64,000 nucleotides of DNA, from positions 24,065,474 through 24,129,473 of the forward strand of contig OX465105.1 in assembly GCA_949987565.1 (NCBI GenBank), in the 5' to 3' direction. The position numbers and the translations under genes are program-made. The notes beneath the pieces are model-generated. The model was not told where the DNA came from. It saw nothing but the letters and a program-made list of their open reading frames with translations, and ran no database searches. Origin of the DNA: Luidia sarsii (Eukaryota; Echinodermata; Asteroidea; Paxillosida; Luidiidae). Shown one piece after another: positions 62,559-64,000 of this stretch (the stretch's first letter is position 1; each line of letters opens with the position of its first letter).

Positions 62559-62886
62559 AATTGTACTATCTTGTTCCCCAACTTTTGATCAATTCATCCC
62601 TCTGTCAAAAACATGGAGTCACATTTTCCGAAATGCTATATCATGATGTTTCCATTCTCTCAGAGTTGACTAATGACACCACATGCGATAGAAAAGTATA
62701 CTGATAGCTGATGTACTGGCGCAAATTGTACTATCTTGTTCCCCAACTTTTGATCAATTCATCCCTCTGTCAAAAACATGGAATGTCATATTTTCCGAAA
62801 TGCTATATGTTTCCATTCTCTCAGAGTTGACTAAGACACTGACACCACATGCGATAGAAAAGTATACTGGATCACTGATGTACAAT
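62559..62886 (+). repeat. Tandem duplication, about 165-bp unit
   Basis: AAATTGTACTATCTTGTTCC...AGAAAAGTATACTG occurs twice in a row with few differences. Confidence 0.9.
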
Positions 62887-63369
62887 AAGTTTACCTTTCT
62901 GTGGGTTTTTGGGGGGTTGTGGTAGATTTGATCCCTACCTTGAAGATTTTAATTTACCTGGACAAAAAGAGGACTACTTGGTAGGTGAAAAAATGGTGTT
63001 TACTTAATTTGAAAATGTGAACTGCATACAGCACCAATTAGACCATGAACGCAATAAAGCATGGCCAGACAAGGTCCACGGTTTGCGCTCTGCCTGCACC
63101 AGAAGACTACAGGGTCACGCATTAGTGGTAATTTCTTATCATCCCCAAATCTGTTGATTCATTGAATGTTTGGGGAAAAGCAAGGCTCGGGTATATGCTT
63201 GTTAATAATTGCAACTAAATGACAAATGCCGGACAGCTTTGCGCCGGCATATCCCTGGTGAAGAAAATTTTTACATAATAATTTCAACAATTTAGAGTGC
63301 CTGACGTGTCTGTCCCAGCATGGTTCTTTTTCAAAAATAAGAATAACAAGGACAGAAACAAAGTGATAT

Positions 63370-63540
63370 ACAAAATTGTTGCAAACCGCTTACCGACTGA
63401 AATTACCAAAATGTAAATCTCAAAATCTAGTGGGCCTTACGGTTCGATCCTGGCAGGACCTTTCTCTGCCTTTGAGAAAGGCCCTGCTAGGCCAATTGAA
63501 ACGTATGGCCCACTAAATTTTGTAATTTAAAAATGAGTCA
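63370..63540. mobile_element. GAAACGTC foldback element, second head-to-head copy
   Basis: GCAAACCGCTTACCGACTGA, AGTGGGCCTTACGGTTCGAT and GGCAGGACCTTTCT are followed by CTGCCTTTGAGAAAGGCCC and TGAAACGTATGGCCCACTAA. It has the same layout as 49,600-49,800. Confidence 0.75.
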
Positions 63541-64000
63541 AACTAACAAACACATTCACACCCCTCTTTGATCTTTCCCCCTCTTCTCACTAATCCCTAC
63601 CCTACTCCTTGCCCTTCTCTTTGATCTTTCCCCCTCTTCTCACTAATCCCTACCCTACTCCTTGCCCTTCCCTTTGATCTCTCCCTACCAGCTTCACTCT
63701 TTGTCCTTTGTTTCTCATCCGTGTCCAATTCACCCCCCCCCCCTTCCTTCGTGTACATGTATCTGTTTTGTCCTTGTCACTCTGCCCTTGAGAAAGGTCC
63801 TGCTAGGGTCGAAACGTCAGGCCCACTAAATTTTAAGATTTACATATTGGTAATTTTAGTCAGTAAGCAGTTTGCAACATTTTTGTATATCACCTTAACA
63901 AACAAAGGAAACAAATCACTCTGGGTAGGGGTGCATCAGATGCATTCAACCATAGTGTATTTGTGTATATCTCCTCCCCCCCCCCCCCTCCCCTCTCTTT

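Larger units (their letters stand above)
61741..64000. other. Region upstream of PHF12
   Basis: No gene is seen. AT-rich to 62,540, with a GAAACGTC arm at about 62,385-62,510. Then come a 165-bp tandem duplication (62,559-62,886), a foldback copy (about 63,280-63,540), a 50-bp duplicated pyrimidine-rich unit (63,565-63,670) and a further arm at 63,785-63,900. Confidence 0.6.

Overview
The window is animal nuclear DNA carrying three intron-rich protein genes in a background dense with tandem repeats, tRNA-derived SINEs and short non-autonomous DNA transposons. All 29 coding exons were joined by eye: each junction has a GT donor and AG acceptor, and phase is kept throughout. The proteins look like invertebrate deuterostome versions of vertebrate LRRC74, PPP1R35 and PHF12. 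Repeat arrays seeded on exon-intron boundaries bring to mind the boundary-spanning minisatellites I recall being described for an amphioxus gene. A cephalochordate is therefore my leading guess, but the species is not proven by anything here.

Layout. (1) Positions 1-23,736, plus strand: an LRRC74A/B-like gene, 12 coding exons, with ribonuclease-inhibitor-type leucine-rich repeats followed by two EF-hand loops. A CT-rich tract of about 860 bp precedes the first visible exon. Most introns hold their own unrelated minisatellite, and intron 10 holds a 110-bp array made of copies of the end of exon 10 plus its splice donor. (2) Positions 23,737-29,153: probable 3' UTRs of convergent genes, with poly(A) signals on opposite strands about 50 bp apart near 27.3 kb. 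(3) Positions 29,154-32,613, minus strand: a three-exon PPP1R35-like gene (centrosome/PP1-associated family). (4) Positions 32,614-40,103: intergenic, with a nested inverted-repeat element, SINE fragments and a 7-bp satellite. (5) Positions 40,104-61,183, minus strand: PHF12 (Pf1), 14 coding exons, with two PHD fingers, an MRG15-binding segment and a C-terminal FHA domain. Its intron 4 carries a 41-bp array that repeats the acceptor of exon 5. (6) Positions 61,184-64,000: probable PHF12 promoter side and repeats.

The three genes are not an operon and no shared pathway is implied. PHF12 is a Sin3/HDAC co-repressor subunit, PPP1R35 acts at centrioles, and LRRC74 is poorly characterised. The most unusual feature of the window is that splice sites themselves have been amplified in tandem: a donor in LRRC74 and an acceptor in PHF12.
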